Assembly: GCF_905147365.1 (NCBI RefSeq)
Contig: NC_056418.1
Location: forward strand, 2,660,762 to 2,724,761
Origin: Aricia agestis
Taxonomy: Eukaryota > Arthropoda > Insecta > Lepidoptera > Lycaenidae
Reading direction: 5' to 3'
Length of the DNA stretch: 64,000 nucleotides
The notes below the pieces were generated by a model. That model had not been told where the DNA came from. It saw only the letters and a list, made by a program, of their open reading frames with translations, and ran no database searches. The position numbers were made by a program, and so were the translations under genes. How positions within the stretch are numbered: position 1 is the stretch's first letter; every line of letters begins with the position of its first letter. Below, in pieces: positions 43,901 to 52,446 of the stretch.

Positions 43901-46900
43901 AAGTATTAATGATTTCCGGTGGAACGTAAGCCTGCCGACGAAAACTGAGTATATGATTAAACCCGGGCTCGGTGATACCGGCCCGGATAAAAGATACCGG
44001 TGAGGTCAATTCTATCTTCATCTCGGTTAACTTTGCTTCAGTTACAGAGTGCGGTTTTATCGGACATACGTTGGACAGTATGATGCGTTTATTCCTCGTT
44101 ATCAGTGGACGAATCGGTACTTTCATATTGTTTAATATGATACACTGATGGACGTCTGTTAACTCTTCGGCGACTTCCTTAGAGGAAACGAATAGGCATA
44201 CACGGTTATTAGACATCCTACTGAGGAATCTAATTTTTGCGGGATCGATAATTTTGCCGAAGGCGTAGGCATAGTCTTTTATTTGCATGTCGTCTATCGC
44301 GTCTACGATCACTGCTTGTTCTTTTGTCGGGAAAACGAACGATTGGGTAACGGACGAATAACTTTTGGGTTCCACCGTTCCCGCAGTCAGAAACGATGCG
44401 CGACTAGCGAGTAAACACTCGGACCGATAGGCGCGGGCACCGGGCGCGGTGCGGCGCGCTCGTAGGTAACACGCGAAAATGTAATTGCTAACAATAAGCG
44501 CACGTGTAGTCTCAGCGACGTATCGAAAGCAACTGAACCATTTATTTATTTAAAAATCTTGATTTTTTTTGGACTACATTTAAACGCATTTATTTTACTC
44601 ATGCTAATAATCCTTATCAAAATAAATTATTTCATCTCTAAGTACAGTTTATGTAGACAATATTTGGTCTTTGATTGATTAAAATTGGACGTTTGGTTTA
44701 GAAGTTATGGCGAAATTAATATATTGCGATTTACGCCCGTTTCGAAGTGGGCGCTGCTACCAAGGCGGGGTCGGGGGTGCGCTCGCGGCAGAGGAGTTTA
44801 GATCTATTCAGAGAATTGACTATTGAGTAGTAATGTAGATCTATCAGTAGTATCGACGGAGAGCTGACGACCAAATCAGCTTCAGCTGTGTTAAAACTTC
44901 GTTAGCTACTTCCCTGAACAACCCTTTGTGATAATCTGCATAAATGCTGGCAGGCCGTACTGCGGTGGGTGTGGGAGTAGTGGGGTTGGGAAAAAATTGG
45001 AAAAAATGTAGTTTCAGCGACTTAATAGTGTTTGCGATGGTAAATGTTAATTTATAATTTTTTCACATATATAATAAAGAATAACCGGCCAAGTGCGAGA
45101 CGGACTCACGCACGAAGGGTTCCGTATTTTAGAACCCCACCACTCCCACACCCACCGCCCACGGCCTGCCAGCACGCAGATTATCAGAAAGGGTTGTTCA
45201 GGGAAGTAGCTAACGGAGTTTTAACACAGCTGAAGCTACATGACTGATTTGGTCGTCAGCTCTTAGTCGAGTAGTAGTAGAAGATCTATGAGTAAACAAA
45301 CAAAGTTTACCTCTTTATAATATTAGTATAGATTAAAAACTACTGAATCGATTTTAATCATTTTTTCAGTGAGTGACATAGGCTATATATTTTTTACCCG
45401 TGCGAAGCCGGGGCGGGTCGCTAGTTTTTATATAAACAGATAATTATTTTATTAATTGTACTTTATTTTTATACTGTGTACTGTTTTTTTCTCGCCTAAA
45501 GTAGCCAATGTACTTTATTTGCAAAAAATAAAAGTGGCAACCCTAGATACAATAGCAATACATTTTAAGCTTGTAAAAAGCGATAGGTCAATGTACAAAT
45601 TTCTGTTTTTAGTAATTAGACTTTAGTTCTGTGTAGTAGATAGTTGTAGAATATGTTTTGTTTTAGTAAGATATGGTTTTAATACCATATTTAGTGACAT
45701 TTATTTTTTATCATCAAAATTAAAAAATGTTTTTAAATAAGTATGTACTTTTCTGTCCATGAAAGATATTAAATAGCACTAAGCATAGTATTTTAAAAAA
45801 TGATGTCTAAGAAATATTATAAAAATAGGTTCTCAAAAGTTCGCTAACCTTCATTTTGATTTAAGTAAAGGAAATATGTTTCTATGTAATATATTACTGA
45901 TTTGTTATAAAAGTAGTGTTGTAGTTAAGTGATTTAGAAAGTGTAGTTAGTATTAGTATTAAGTTTGGTTGCCGTGGAGATATTTTGAACGAGGCCTAAG
46001 CTACTTGTCTCTTTCATTGCGCACGAATATAACGTTCTTGTTTGTACAAGTCGGCAAAAAAACCGATATAGAAATATTTTCGTGTGGGAGTGAAAAGGAC
46101 AAAACACTTTAAACAGCATTAGATGTCGTTAATTAAAATGTTATCAAACTGGCAGTCAGACTGTAGTTCTTTGTTTGTGTTGTCATTGTGAAGTCTGTAG
46201 TATGTATAAGTCGCAGTCATCTGGTTGAATCTGCTTACTACTATTTGATTAAATGACTAGCGAATTCATTGAATGAAACCATTTAATTTACAGTCAAAGA
46301 CTTGACTAGTTTGCCTTTAGTCACTCAATTAAATGGTTTCGTTCAATGAATTCGCTAGTCATTCAATCAAATAGCAGATTAAACTAGATGACTGTGACAT
46401 ATACTCAGTATGGATCTTTTTATTAGTAAGTGATATTGTGTACTAATATTTTTTCTTTCTTCTAGATGTGACATCGGTGGGCACACAAGCGGAGGTGCCG
46501 TGTGCGGAGTGCGTCAAATACAACGCACCCACAAGAAGCATTAGGAGATTCTTCTGGTGAGTTAACTTTGAATTTATGATTCTATTACTGCTGAAATTTT
46601 TCCCCGAGAGAGCTGCCTCATAAGAATAAGAAACGTTTATTTTGCACACACAACACAATATTTACAGACGGACGAAAGAACAAGGACACAAAACAATTAA
46701 TTTAACATTATATTGTGTGATGCTAAAAATGGAATGTATTTATGTATTTTTTTCTACGGGAAGGGACGGAGAATCATCACGGATTACAACGGGCCGGCCC
46801 ATAAGGATATAATTATGATCAAATATAATGCTGTGTTACCGACTGCAGTAACACATAAGACTAAACTTGTAGTCTAGGTTCCCTAGAACAAATAACATTG

Positions 46901-47697
46901 TCCTACAAAATAAATTGGACGCTGTTAAGCATTCGTGTACTAACCCACACAAAAATTACGTATTGAGTTATGAATGCAGTTATGTTCTGTAGATGATTTA
47001 GAACAAGACTGCGTTCAAAATTTAACGACAAAAAAAATTGTGGGTTAGGACACTAATGCTTAACAGCGACCATTAATAGAACAATCCATATTTTAGGACC
47101 ATCAAATCGAAATATTAAATAAATTTAAATCCTTTCTATCTCTGTTAGCTACCACTTTCGAGATTTTTCGCAGAGGAAATTGTTGTTCGTCTTATCATAA
47201 GGAAGCTACTCACGAAAAATTAGCTTGATAGTAATTTCAAAAAAAATCTAGGGAACCCTTTTTTTAAAGCTTTGATTTAACTTGCTCTCTTACACAATGC
47301 ATTCATTGCTGTTAAATTGCAGCACAATTTCAGCTTTGATTATTTACAACAACAAAGCTGAAATTGTGCTGACATTAAAATATGTGCATGTAAAATTTAC
47401 ATGCACATATTTTAATTATTTATTTGCCTAATATGTCAGTAACCGAATCCATATTTTGTGCATAATTTCCTTTCTATACTGTATCATATTATGCATTAAT
47501 CTTTATTGCCTATCCACAGGGACTCAATAAAGTGTCTCTTCCAACTGTTCGCTGTGGTGTGCTTCGTGTGCGCTGTGTGCGTACTGTACGGCGTGCGGCG
47601 GGCACCGTGCCGCGAGCTGCCCGCGCGTTGGTTGCGCCCCGCTGACTTAGTGGATATGCTGCTGCGGGTGGAGTACGTCGCTGACGTGCCCATGTGA
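31965..47697 (+). CDS. KASH5/JAW1-like tail-anchored coiled-coil protein
   Basis: Exons: 31965-31995, 32075-32186, 32545-32676, 33087-33145, 33517-33673, 35174-35342, 36693-36875, 37275-37422, 37689-38543, 46466-46556, 47520-47697. They join in frame to 704 residues. Intron 7 is GC-AG (AAG|GCAAGT); the others are GT-AG. Residues about 11-85 resemble the EF-hand-like domain of KASH5 (VQIFDCCGVDKSSTVSVS, then SLLDPDQNDPEITVSKLA). Exons 5-8 are a heptad-like coiled coil. Exon 9 is acidic and carries repeated TQT/IQT motifs, then a second coil. The last exon gives one membrane segment (LFQLFAVVCFVCAVCVLYG) and a 34-residue tail ending ADVPM. This layout suits an outer-nuclear-membrane LINC protein that links to dynein (KASH5), or the related JAW1/IRAG proteins. 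The canonical PPPX end is missing. Family placement is inference from layout and a short resemblance. Confidence 0.75.
33915..34965. mobile_element. Cluster of Helitron-like fragments and (GAT)n repeat copy 2
   Basis: 33922-34260 carries GCGCGGCTTCGCCCGCG next to a CTAGATG end and internal TAGTCTTAGCGTGATA, in reverse relative to the copy at 55380-55885. 34390-34625 is the second copy of the repeat at 1125-1375. 34640-34965 carries TTGGGATAATACC and a terminal GGCTTTATAATATTAGTAGG. All lie in intron 5 of the KASH5-like gene. Confidence 0.6.
35059..35106. repeat. Perfect hairpin, 21-bp arms
   Basis: AATTGTCCGTATGTTACAAAA, loop of about 6, then the exact complement. It ends 67 bp before the exon at 35174. 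Confidence 0.85.
35942..36196. mobile_element. Foldback MITE family A
   Basis: CAGTGTAACAAAAATAAGTG ... TATCACTTATTTTTGTTACACCCTG with internal GAGTTCACTGTGAAAGTAGC and its complement. Intron 6 of the KASH5-like gene. Confidence 0.8.
36205..36460 (+). mobile_element. Helitron-like fragment
   Basis: CTATATACTTATATAAAACTC head, the ACCACTGGACGGATCGGGCT core, and a GCGAGCGAAGCCGCGGGC end are a standard lepidopteran module related to Helitron-derived repeats. Confidence 0.5.
36885..37040. repeat. Foldback MITE related to 28420-28910
   Basis: GACTCGGATTCAGA and GAATGACCGCG segments pair across CGCTCGCCGCACTAG; ends CCGAAATCACTTCTG and CGGAAATCGTGAATCGCC. Intron 7 of the KASH5-like gene, immediately after its GC donor. 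Confidence 0.5.
38590..38824. mobile_element. PIF/Harbinger-like foldback MITE, 235 bp, TAA duplication
   Basis: Starts GGGCCGCGCTACACCGGAAT and ends ATTCCGGTGTGGCGCGGCCC, flanked by TAA on both sides (38587-38589 and 38825-38827). A smaller AACTTTATCTTCATTATTG hairpin is nested in the middle. It lies 46 bp after the donor of exon 9, so the long open frame that appears to run on from that exon is reading into this MITE. Confidence 0.85.
39165..39505. mobile_element. Helitron-like element, 5' part
   Basis: TCTATACTAATATTATAAAG head followed by GGTAAACTTTGTTTGTTTG, CAAAAACTACTGGGCCGATT and AATCTCCGCGACACACTTTA, modules of lepidopteran Helitron-like repeats. The LINE at 39510 interrupts it. A reversed head (AATATTAGTATAGA) lies at 45,318-45,333 and a CTAGTTTTT end at 45,420, so this is a nested cluster. 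Confidence 0.55.
39624..40991 (-). pseudogene. LINE ORF2, C-terminal part with RNase H
   Basis: 455 codons. The N-terminal part has the RT thumb/connection type sequence (SLIRSRLEYGSVVF). RNase H follows with catalytic residues in IYTDGSK, MSVEIIGILKAL, VTDSKSGL, and WVPSHVGISGNEIVDALA, that is D-E-D-H-D. RNase H after RT is a marker of the I group. It is out of frame with the preceding piece. Confidence 0.85.
40955..42188 (-). pseudogene. LINE ORF2, reverse transcriptase part (frameshifted)
   Basis: The first frame (42188-41490) holds RT motifs up to FRRGRSCLDGLARFAMDVEL and then runs into a shifted phase after the D-containing motif. The second frame (41644-40955) carries GLAQGDPMSPILFN and the catalytic YADD (GQYADDFVLYC). 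The overlap of the two frames shows at least one indel in the palm domain. Confidence 0.85.
42242..43267 (-). pseudogene. LINE ORF2, endonuclease part
   Basis: 341 codons with APE endonuclease motifs: VQWNSRSILPKK at the start, CSETWL (catalytic Glu), LIAGDFNAHHVSW (Asp-Asn) and NFGSDHLLIMI (Ser-Asp-His). The frame ends at a TAG near 42242. The downstream sequence continues the ORF in another phase, so a frameshift separates it from the RT part. Confidence 0.85.
43443..44375 (-). CDS. LINE ORF1: CCHC zinc-knuckle protein
   Basis: An intact 310-codon frame starting at ATG. The N-terminal half resembles an RNA-binding fold of LINE ORF1 proteins; a zinc knuckle CX2CX4HX4C (CFLCKKEGHVANKC) is near residue 180. 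The tail is acidic then basic (KKVVKKPKRRS). ORF1 proteins bind the element's RNA. ORF1 is still open while ORF2 is broken. Confidence 0.85.
   Translation of the reverse strand: MEPKSYSSVTQSFVFPTKEQAVIVDAIDDMQIKDYAYAFGKIIDPAKIRFLSRMSNNRVCLFVSSKEVAEELTDVHQCIILNNMKVPIRPLITRNKRIILSNVCPIKPHSVTEAKLTEMKIELTSPVSFIRAGITEPGFNHILSFRRQAYVPPEIINTLPERIQVDYDSTSYWIYVSSDSMTCFLCKKEGHVANKCPASNTQSNENSNPAYNASDILNVPNFHPPVTVKRPHPPTTTESSQSAPAPTEILLSDSEAMSESDSSEVSIDDTDPAKKVVKKPKRRSTYNPRRLQKLKRFWKAAITPCRLKNL
44827..45289. repeat. Inverted repeat, arms of about 155 bp
   Basis: Left arm 44827-44985 (GAGCTGACGACCAAATCAGC, AGCTACTTCCCTGAACAACC, GGTGGGTGTGGGAG) and right arm 45133-45289 in complement. The loop holds a GGCCAAGTGCGAGACGGACTC fragment of another family. 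The right arm is followed by a reversed Helitron head. Confidence 0.85.
46214..46397. repeat. Foldback element, arms of about 75 bp
   Basis: AGTCATCTGGTTGAATCTGCT, CTATTTGATTAAATGACTAG, CGAATTCATTGAATGAAACC pairs with its complement at 46318-46397. It ends about 70 bp before the exon at 46466. Confidence 0.85.
46917..47071. repeat. Foldback element
   Basis: GACGCTGTTAAGCATT, GTGTACTAACCCACA pairs with TGTGGGTTAGGACAC, TAATGCTTAACAGCG. Intron 10 of the KASH5-like gene. Confidence 0.8.
47331..47417. repeat. Two adjacent hairpins
   Basis: AGCACAATTTCAGCTTTG, 14-nt loop, then its exact complement (47331-47372), directly followed by ATTAAAATATGTGCATGTAAA and its complement with almost no loop (47374-47417). 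They lie about 100 bp before the last exon. Confidence 0.85.
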
Positions 47698-47733
47698 AGG
47701 GGGGGGCGAGTGAAGTGAGTTGTGTGATTGTTT

Positions 47734-48195
47734 GAGTGCGTCGACACATTTGATAGCGAAGATATATTCGATTGCGTGGACACATTTTAGTGCGGATATT
47801 ATATATTCGAGTGCGTCGACACATTTCAGTGCGAATATTATATATTCGAGTGCGTCGACACATTTGAGTGCGAAGATATATTCGAGTGCGTCGACACATT
47901 TGAGTGCGAAGATATATTCGAGTGCGTCGACACATTTGAATGCGAAGATATAATATATTCGAATGCGTCGACACATTTTAGTGCCCTGTCCCATTTAATT
48001 GTATAATATCTCTCTGGCTCTGCCCTGCCAACCTGGTGGATATGCTGCTGCGGGTGGAATACGTCTGACGTGCCCATATTGTGAGGGGGGAGCGAGTGAA
48101 GTGAGTTGTGTGACTGTTTGAGTGCATCGACACATTTAAGTGCGAAGATATAATATTCGCGTGCGTCGACGCATTTTAGTACCCTGCCCCATTTG
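47734..48195. repeat. 36/39-bp minisatellite and duplicated gene end
   Basis: From 47,734 to 47,975 a unit GAGTGCGTCGACACATTT + GAGTGCGAAGATATATTC (36 bp, some units 39) repeats about six times. 48026-48180 repeats the sequence around the stop codon of the KASH5-like gene (TGGATATGCTGCTGCGGGTG and onward) plus the start of the minisatellite, an offset of 386 bp. Because 36 is a multiple of three, several frames stay open across the array on both strands; they are not genes. Confidence 0.85.
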
Positions 48196-48875
48196 AGTGT
48201 TTCTCATACATCTCGAGTATTTAATATCTCTTTCGCTCCGCCCCGCACCACAATGACATGTGATTATCAGTCGCATGTCACATTATAATATTTCATTTGC
48301 TCCCTCTGACTCGCTGCAGCAGGCCTGCAGTCTGCTTAAGTAACATTTTATTACAAAGTTTAGTTCCTATACAATCAACAGTATGTTAAAACAACAAAAC
48401 CAGCAAAGACATTAAACAATTTTAACAACAGGAAGGTTTTGTAATAGACGTTTTCTTCATTGGACTTGTCTACCTAAGAATACAAGCCTGCAATTTTTAT
48501 TAATAAAAAAAGTACACAGTGAAACGTAACGCACTTTGTTGGATAATTCTTCTCATATGTATGCTTCGGGTTCTTGTGTTCTGTTTTATAATTCTAAGAT
48601 TGATTTACCTTATTTTATTTTAATTTTTAATCGTTTTATTACCCTCTGTTATTTTAAACTTTACTCAGTTTCTGCTATTTAATCTACCATCAATACATCT
48701 TTGAATCAAACAGCAAAATAATATTCTCAATTCTTATAGGTCAAATGATACATCTGTGAAGTATTGACCAATCAGAACAGAGTGGTTGTTTTGATATTTA
48801 CATGAGAATACTTATACATGTTCATACCGAGACTGCGTCGAAACCATTTTAAAATTGTAAGATTTAGCAGAATAG

Positions 48876-49350
48876 GCATGATGACTATTTTTTTTTCTTA
48901 TCGGTAATTGAAAGACACTTAAAAAATAGAAACATCGTTGAAAGAATGACTCTGATAGCTTAAAAATTCACCAAGATATGACAATTCAAATATCTCATAA
49001 AAAAGACCTGCCCGAAACGCTCCATACAAAGTGCTACGAAAGTATGACGTCAGTCTTTCGTAGTTTGTACGCATCGGGAGACAACTTTGTTCGACAGGTA
49101 TATTAAATATTGCGTTTATGAAAGTGGTTTTTATAACAAAAGTTGCTTTTAATTGCATAAGCTATCGAATTGTATACAAATATTAAGAAATTTAATTGAA
49201 AAAAAAATCGACTTGAATATCCAACTTTGAAGGCGCATAACAAAAAAAATATAAATGCTATCAAGCTGAAATTTTGGGAACATTTATTTTTTACCGTGAT
49301 TTCTTTATTTTATTAACAAAATTCGCTAATCTTTGACCTTGTCATCATGC
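48876..49350. repeat. Dispersed repeat, copy 2 of 30690-31155
   Basis: Same order and orientation as copy 1, with small indels (for example CAGTCTTTCGTAGTTTGTAC retained, TTTTAATTGCATAAGCTATC changed). 48,200-48,875 holds only AT-rich sequence. Confidence 0.8.
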
Positions 49351-49676
49351 AAATTGGACATTATCTAATACTCATTATTGACTTGCTGTCTTTTCTATTT
49401 TTTTAATTTTAATATATTTTAATTGTTTCGGCAGCTGATTTTAGCATTTAATAGCAATGTTATTTTTAATTAATTTTATATTCTATTAACATTATCTTAG
49501 ATACTAATCCTATTACCTATACTTGGTTTTTGTTAATTTTATTGATTGCATTTAAGTAATTTACAATTGAATTATTAATGTTTATTTCATAAATTCTATG
49601 CACCCACCACAATTCTTATAAATTTCTTTTTTCAAAAGATTTTTTTTAAATTTGTGGTTACTAAAACCAAAAATAT

Positions 49677-50369
49677 ATGTTAGTGTAAACACCGTTATCC
49701 TTGAAACCAATCCGGCAATTTTTATGGGTATGAAGATGCATTTTTAGGATTCCGTAGCCAAATGGCAAAAAACGGAACCCTTATAGATACGTCATGTGTG
49801 TCTGTCTGTCCGTCCGTATGTCACAGCCACTTTTCTCCGAAACTATAAGAGCTATACTGTTGAAACTTGGTAAGTAGATGTAATCTGTGAACCGCATTAA
49901 GATTTTGATACAAAAATGGAAAAAATATTAAAAATTTTAGGGGTCCCCATAGGTACAACTAAAACAAAAAAAATTTTTTTTCATCTAACCTATGCGTGTG
50001 GGGTATCTATGAATAGGTCTTCAAAAATCATATTGAGTTTTCTAACATCACTTTTTTCTAACCTGGATAGTTTGTGAGAGAGACTCTTCCAAAGTGGTAA
50101 AATGTGTGTGTGTCCCCCCCCCCCTAACTTCTAAAGAAGGGGCATGATAAATGTAAAAAATATATATGATGTACATTACTATAAAAACTACCAACAAAAA
50201 TTGGTTTGAACGAGATCTAGCAAGAAGTTTTTTTCCAACCAACTCGCACTTGGCCGCTTTTTTTGAGTTCTCAGCATTGTTCTCCTATGAGAACAATGCT
50301 GAAAAAGTTGTTCATTTTGACGGGCTCATTTGATGGTTACAATGATAACGGTGTTTACACTAACACATA
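49677..50369. mobile_element. Element with 24-bp inverted ends and a nested repeat
   Basis: Ends are TATGTTAGTGTAAACACCGT and its complement at ACGGTGTTTACACTAACACATA. Inside is a repeat with GATTCCGTAGCCAAATGGCA, AACGGAACCCTTATAG and TGTCTGTCTGTCCGTCCGTA, closing with CCAACTCGCACTTGGCCGC. The inner repeat probably jumped into a smaller TIR element. Confidence 0.65.
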
Positions 50370-51177
50370 GTATGTAGACATTAATGAGAGTGAGAAAATT
50401 GGTTTGTAATTGTTTTTCTGTGATATCTCAGTGCCAGTCTAGATTTTAAGTGCTTAACTACTAACTCCTATAACAAACACTTTACTTTAGAAGTTTAGAT
50501 CTTTTAAACATTTTTCTGATAAGTGTCAGATATATTTTGTCCTTAGTTTTATTTCATTTTAATCTTAATGTAAACAAAGTTTAGGCAGCTATAATGCTTC
50601 CAGTTTAAAAAGACACGCATTTAATTAGCAGTGAAAAAAGGCACTAATTTGATCAAGTCTCAATTTTGTTTATATGTATTTAGATAAGGATGAAATAAAA
50701 CAAGGCATTCAAAATAAGTCACCTTTCTTAGTTATTTCTGTTTATAAAATATTGTTTTATCAGAAGAGTGTTAAACGTTTGTAAAATCAATTTATGATAA
50801 TTTAAAAGTGTAATTATAAAAAATATCTCATCTAAAAATACTTTTATAAAACTCAAGTCTAATTTTCAAAGTTAAAAATTCCGTCTATGAGTAAAATATT
50901 TTTTTTAATTGGTATTTTTTTTATAATTATACTTGCTGCATATTATTTCTAAAGTTACTTTTATATTTTATCTCATTTTTGACCAAAAATTTGTTTAGAT
51001 TAGTTGTACGAATAAATTTACTCAAATTATATTTTAATTCTAATGTAAAACATGATTCGTCTTATTATATTCAATTTGTAAGATATTAAATTCAAATTTT
51101 TTAAATGTTGGTTACACTCAATCTTAAATTTTAAACAACTTACTGATTAAAATATTTATGCAATGAATACTCTATAC

Positions 51178-51436
51178 TAGGGATGGTGAACCAATGGCAC
51201 GCGTGCCACCAGTAGCACTTGACATAAAATTTGGAGCAGGATACTGGTCACAAAACTAGTATCGAAATCATTATTACTATACCAACAATGAAGGTTATAT
51301 TGTGTAGATCCACCTCTGCATAGTGATCACCAAATTAGTCAAAATTTTAAATATTCACCACAAAAAAAAAATGAATGGCATATTTATGACTTCTTCAGAA
51401 AAGGGGACGTTTATACGAAAAGGTTCGCCATCCCTG
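51178..51436. mobile_element. hAT MITE, 259 bp, with 8-bp TSD
   Basis: Ends TAGGGATGGTGAACC and GGTTCGCCATCCCTG, flanked by CTCTATAC at 51170-51177 and 51437-51444. Sequence within (GGCACGCGTGCCA) is the familiar core of this MITE type. No coding sequence. Confidence 0.9.
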
Positions 51437-51539
51437 CTCTATACAATGCTTATTTTAATACCTACATTGGAATAATCTCTTGAAAGACAAAAAGAAAACA
51501 TTGTAAAGCTTATTCCTTAACTATTTTATTAGTAAGGTA

Positions 51540-51700
51540 CTATCAGAGTAATTAATTCATTGACAGATGGCGGATCTACGTAATTCGGTCGCGTTATGTC
51601 AAACCCGAGTCCCGACTTATCATATTTTAAGTGACATCTCGACCAAATGTAAGTTAGGACTAGGTCTGCCATCTGCATAAGAATCAATTCCCTCCATTGT
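51540..51700. repeat. Dispersed repeat 'GCAGATGGCG', copy 2
   Basis: GACAGATGGCGGATCTACG, GGTCGCGTTATGTCAAACCC, and closing GGTCTGCCATCTGCATAAGA, an imperfect inverted end. Same family as 17215-17400. The surrounding 49,350-51,170 and 51,700-52,040 are AT-rich with no gene seen. Confidence 0.65.
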
Positions 51701-52044
51701 ACCATCTTTTTTACTTTCTTTAATTGTCTTTTGATATAGGTAACTAATAAAACATATCCTGGCAGTCGGGTAAAAAAGAGTGTAATCGCCATAAAGTTTA
51801 TTTTGGTATGATTCTTTTAAGATATCGGGTGTTCTGTAGGGCGTTTTGTTATTATTAAAAATGTCCTTGTAATAAAATTTAAAATTTTAATATTCACTGT
51901 GCATGATAAACATATCCGAGTGTATTGCATTTACTTAAGTTTGCATTTAATTTTGTAAGACATGGTGTCGATATGACTGATAAAATAGACAATTTTGTAA
52001 ACACTATAAATGGTCTTTTATTTTCCAAGTTAGTTATCTTTAAT

Positions 52045-52325
52045 ATGTAATTTTCAAGTTTGGTTAGGACAATACAAGCTGATCACCTGATTGTCCGACA
52101 AGTAAGACGATCCATATTCCATGCGTCGGATGGGCATGTAAAAGGTCGATCCTGCGCCTCTCGTCAGTCGTGTCGGTCGTCCGTCCCACTGGGTTATGAG
52201 AGTAGAGAAATAGAAAGTGCTCTTGTGCGCTGCGCACATACTTGAGCACTATAAAATTACTCCTGCGTAACTGGCCTGGATTTCAATGAAACAGTCCACC
52301 GTCATCGAAACCAGTGTGGCCTGAA
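52045..52325 (+). mobile_element. tRNA-derived SINE body, head missing
   Basis: TTTTCAAGTTTGGTTAGGAC to CATCGAAACCAGTGTGGCC matches the body of the SINE at 27,232-27,490. The tRNA-like head is absent, as expected from 5' truncation. Confidence 0.8.
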
Positions 52326-52446
52326 TTATATTATAGTAGAATAGTACATAACAGCAGTCCCTTTCCATTAGGCGATTCATAATGCTCGTTTCGATTTAAA
52401 TAGGTGCATACAGACTATCATTAAAGATTCTCACGCCAAATCTTAA

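Larger units (their letters stand above)
39510..44530 (-). mobile_element. I-clade non-LTR retrotransposon, nearly full length, inactive
   Basis: On the minus strand, in order: ORF1 at 44375-43443 and ORF2 pieces at 43267-42242 (endonuclease), 42188-41490, 41644-40955 (reverse transcriptase with YADD) and 40991-39624 (RT end plus RNase H). A 3' UTR follows with CTATAAATAAAGAAAAAAAT near 39,510. An APE endonuclease, RT and RNase H in one ORF2, with a CCHC ORF1, indicates the I/Nimb group of LINEs. ORF2 is interrupted by at least three frame changes, so this copy cannot move. It lies antisense in intron 9 of the KASH5-like gene. Confidence 0.88.

Noticed and set aside
47734..47975. CRISPR-like repeat array
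   Set aside because: Units are head-to-tail with no unique spacers and the DNA is eukaryotic; it is a minisatellite.
47510..47994. Several overlapping open frames of 77-154 codons on both strands
   Set aside because: They come from the 36-bp minisatellite, whose unit length keeps all stop-free frames open; the real exon on the plus strand ends at 47697.
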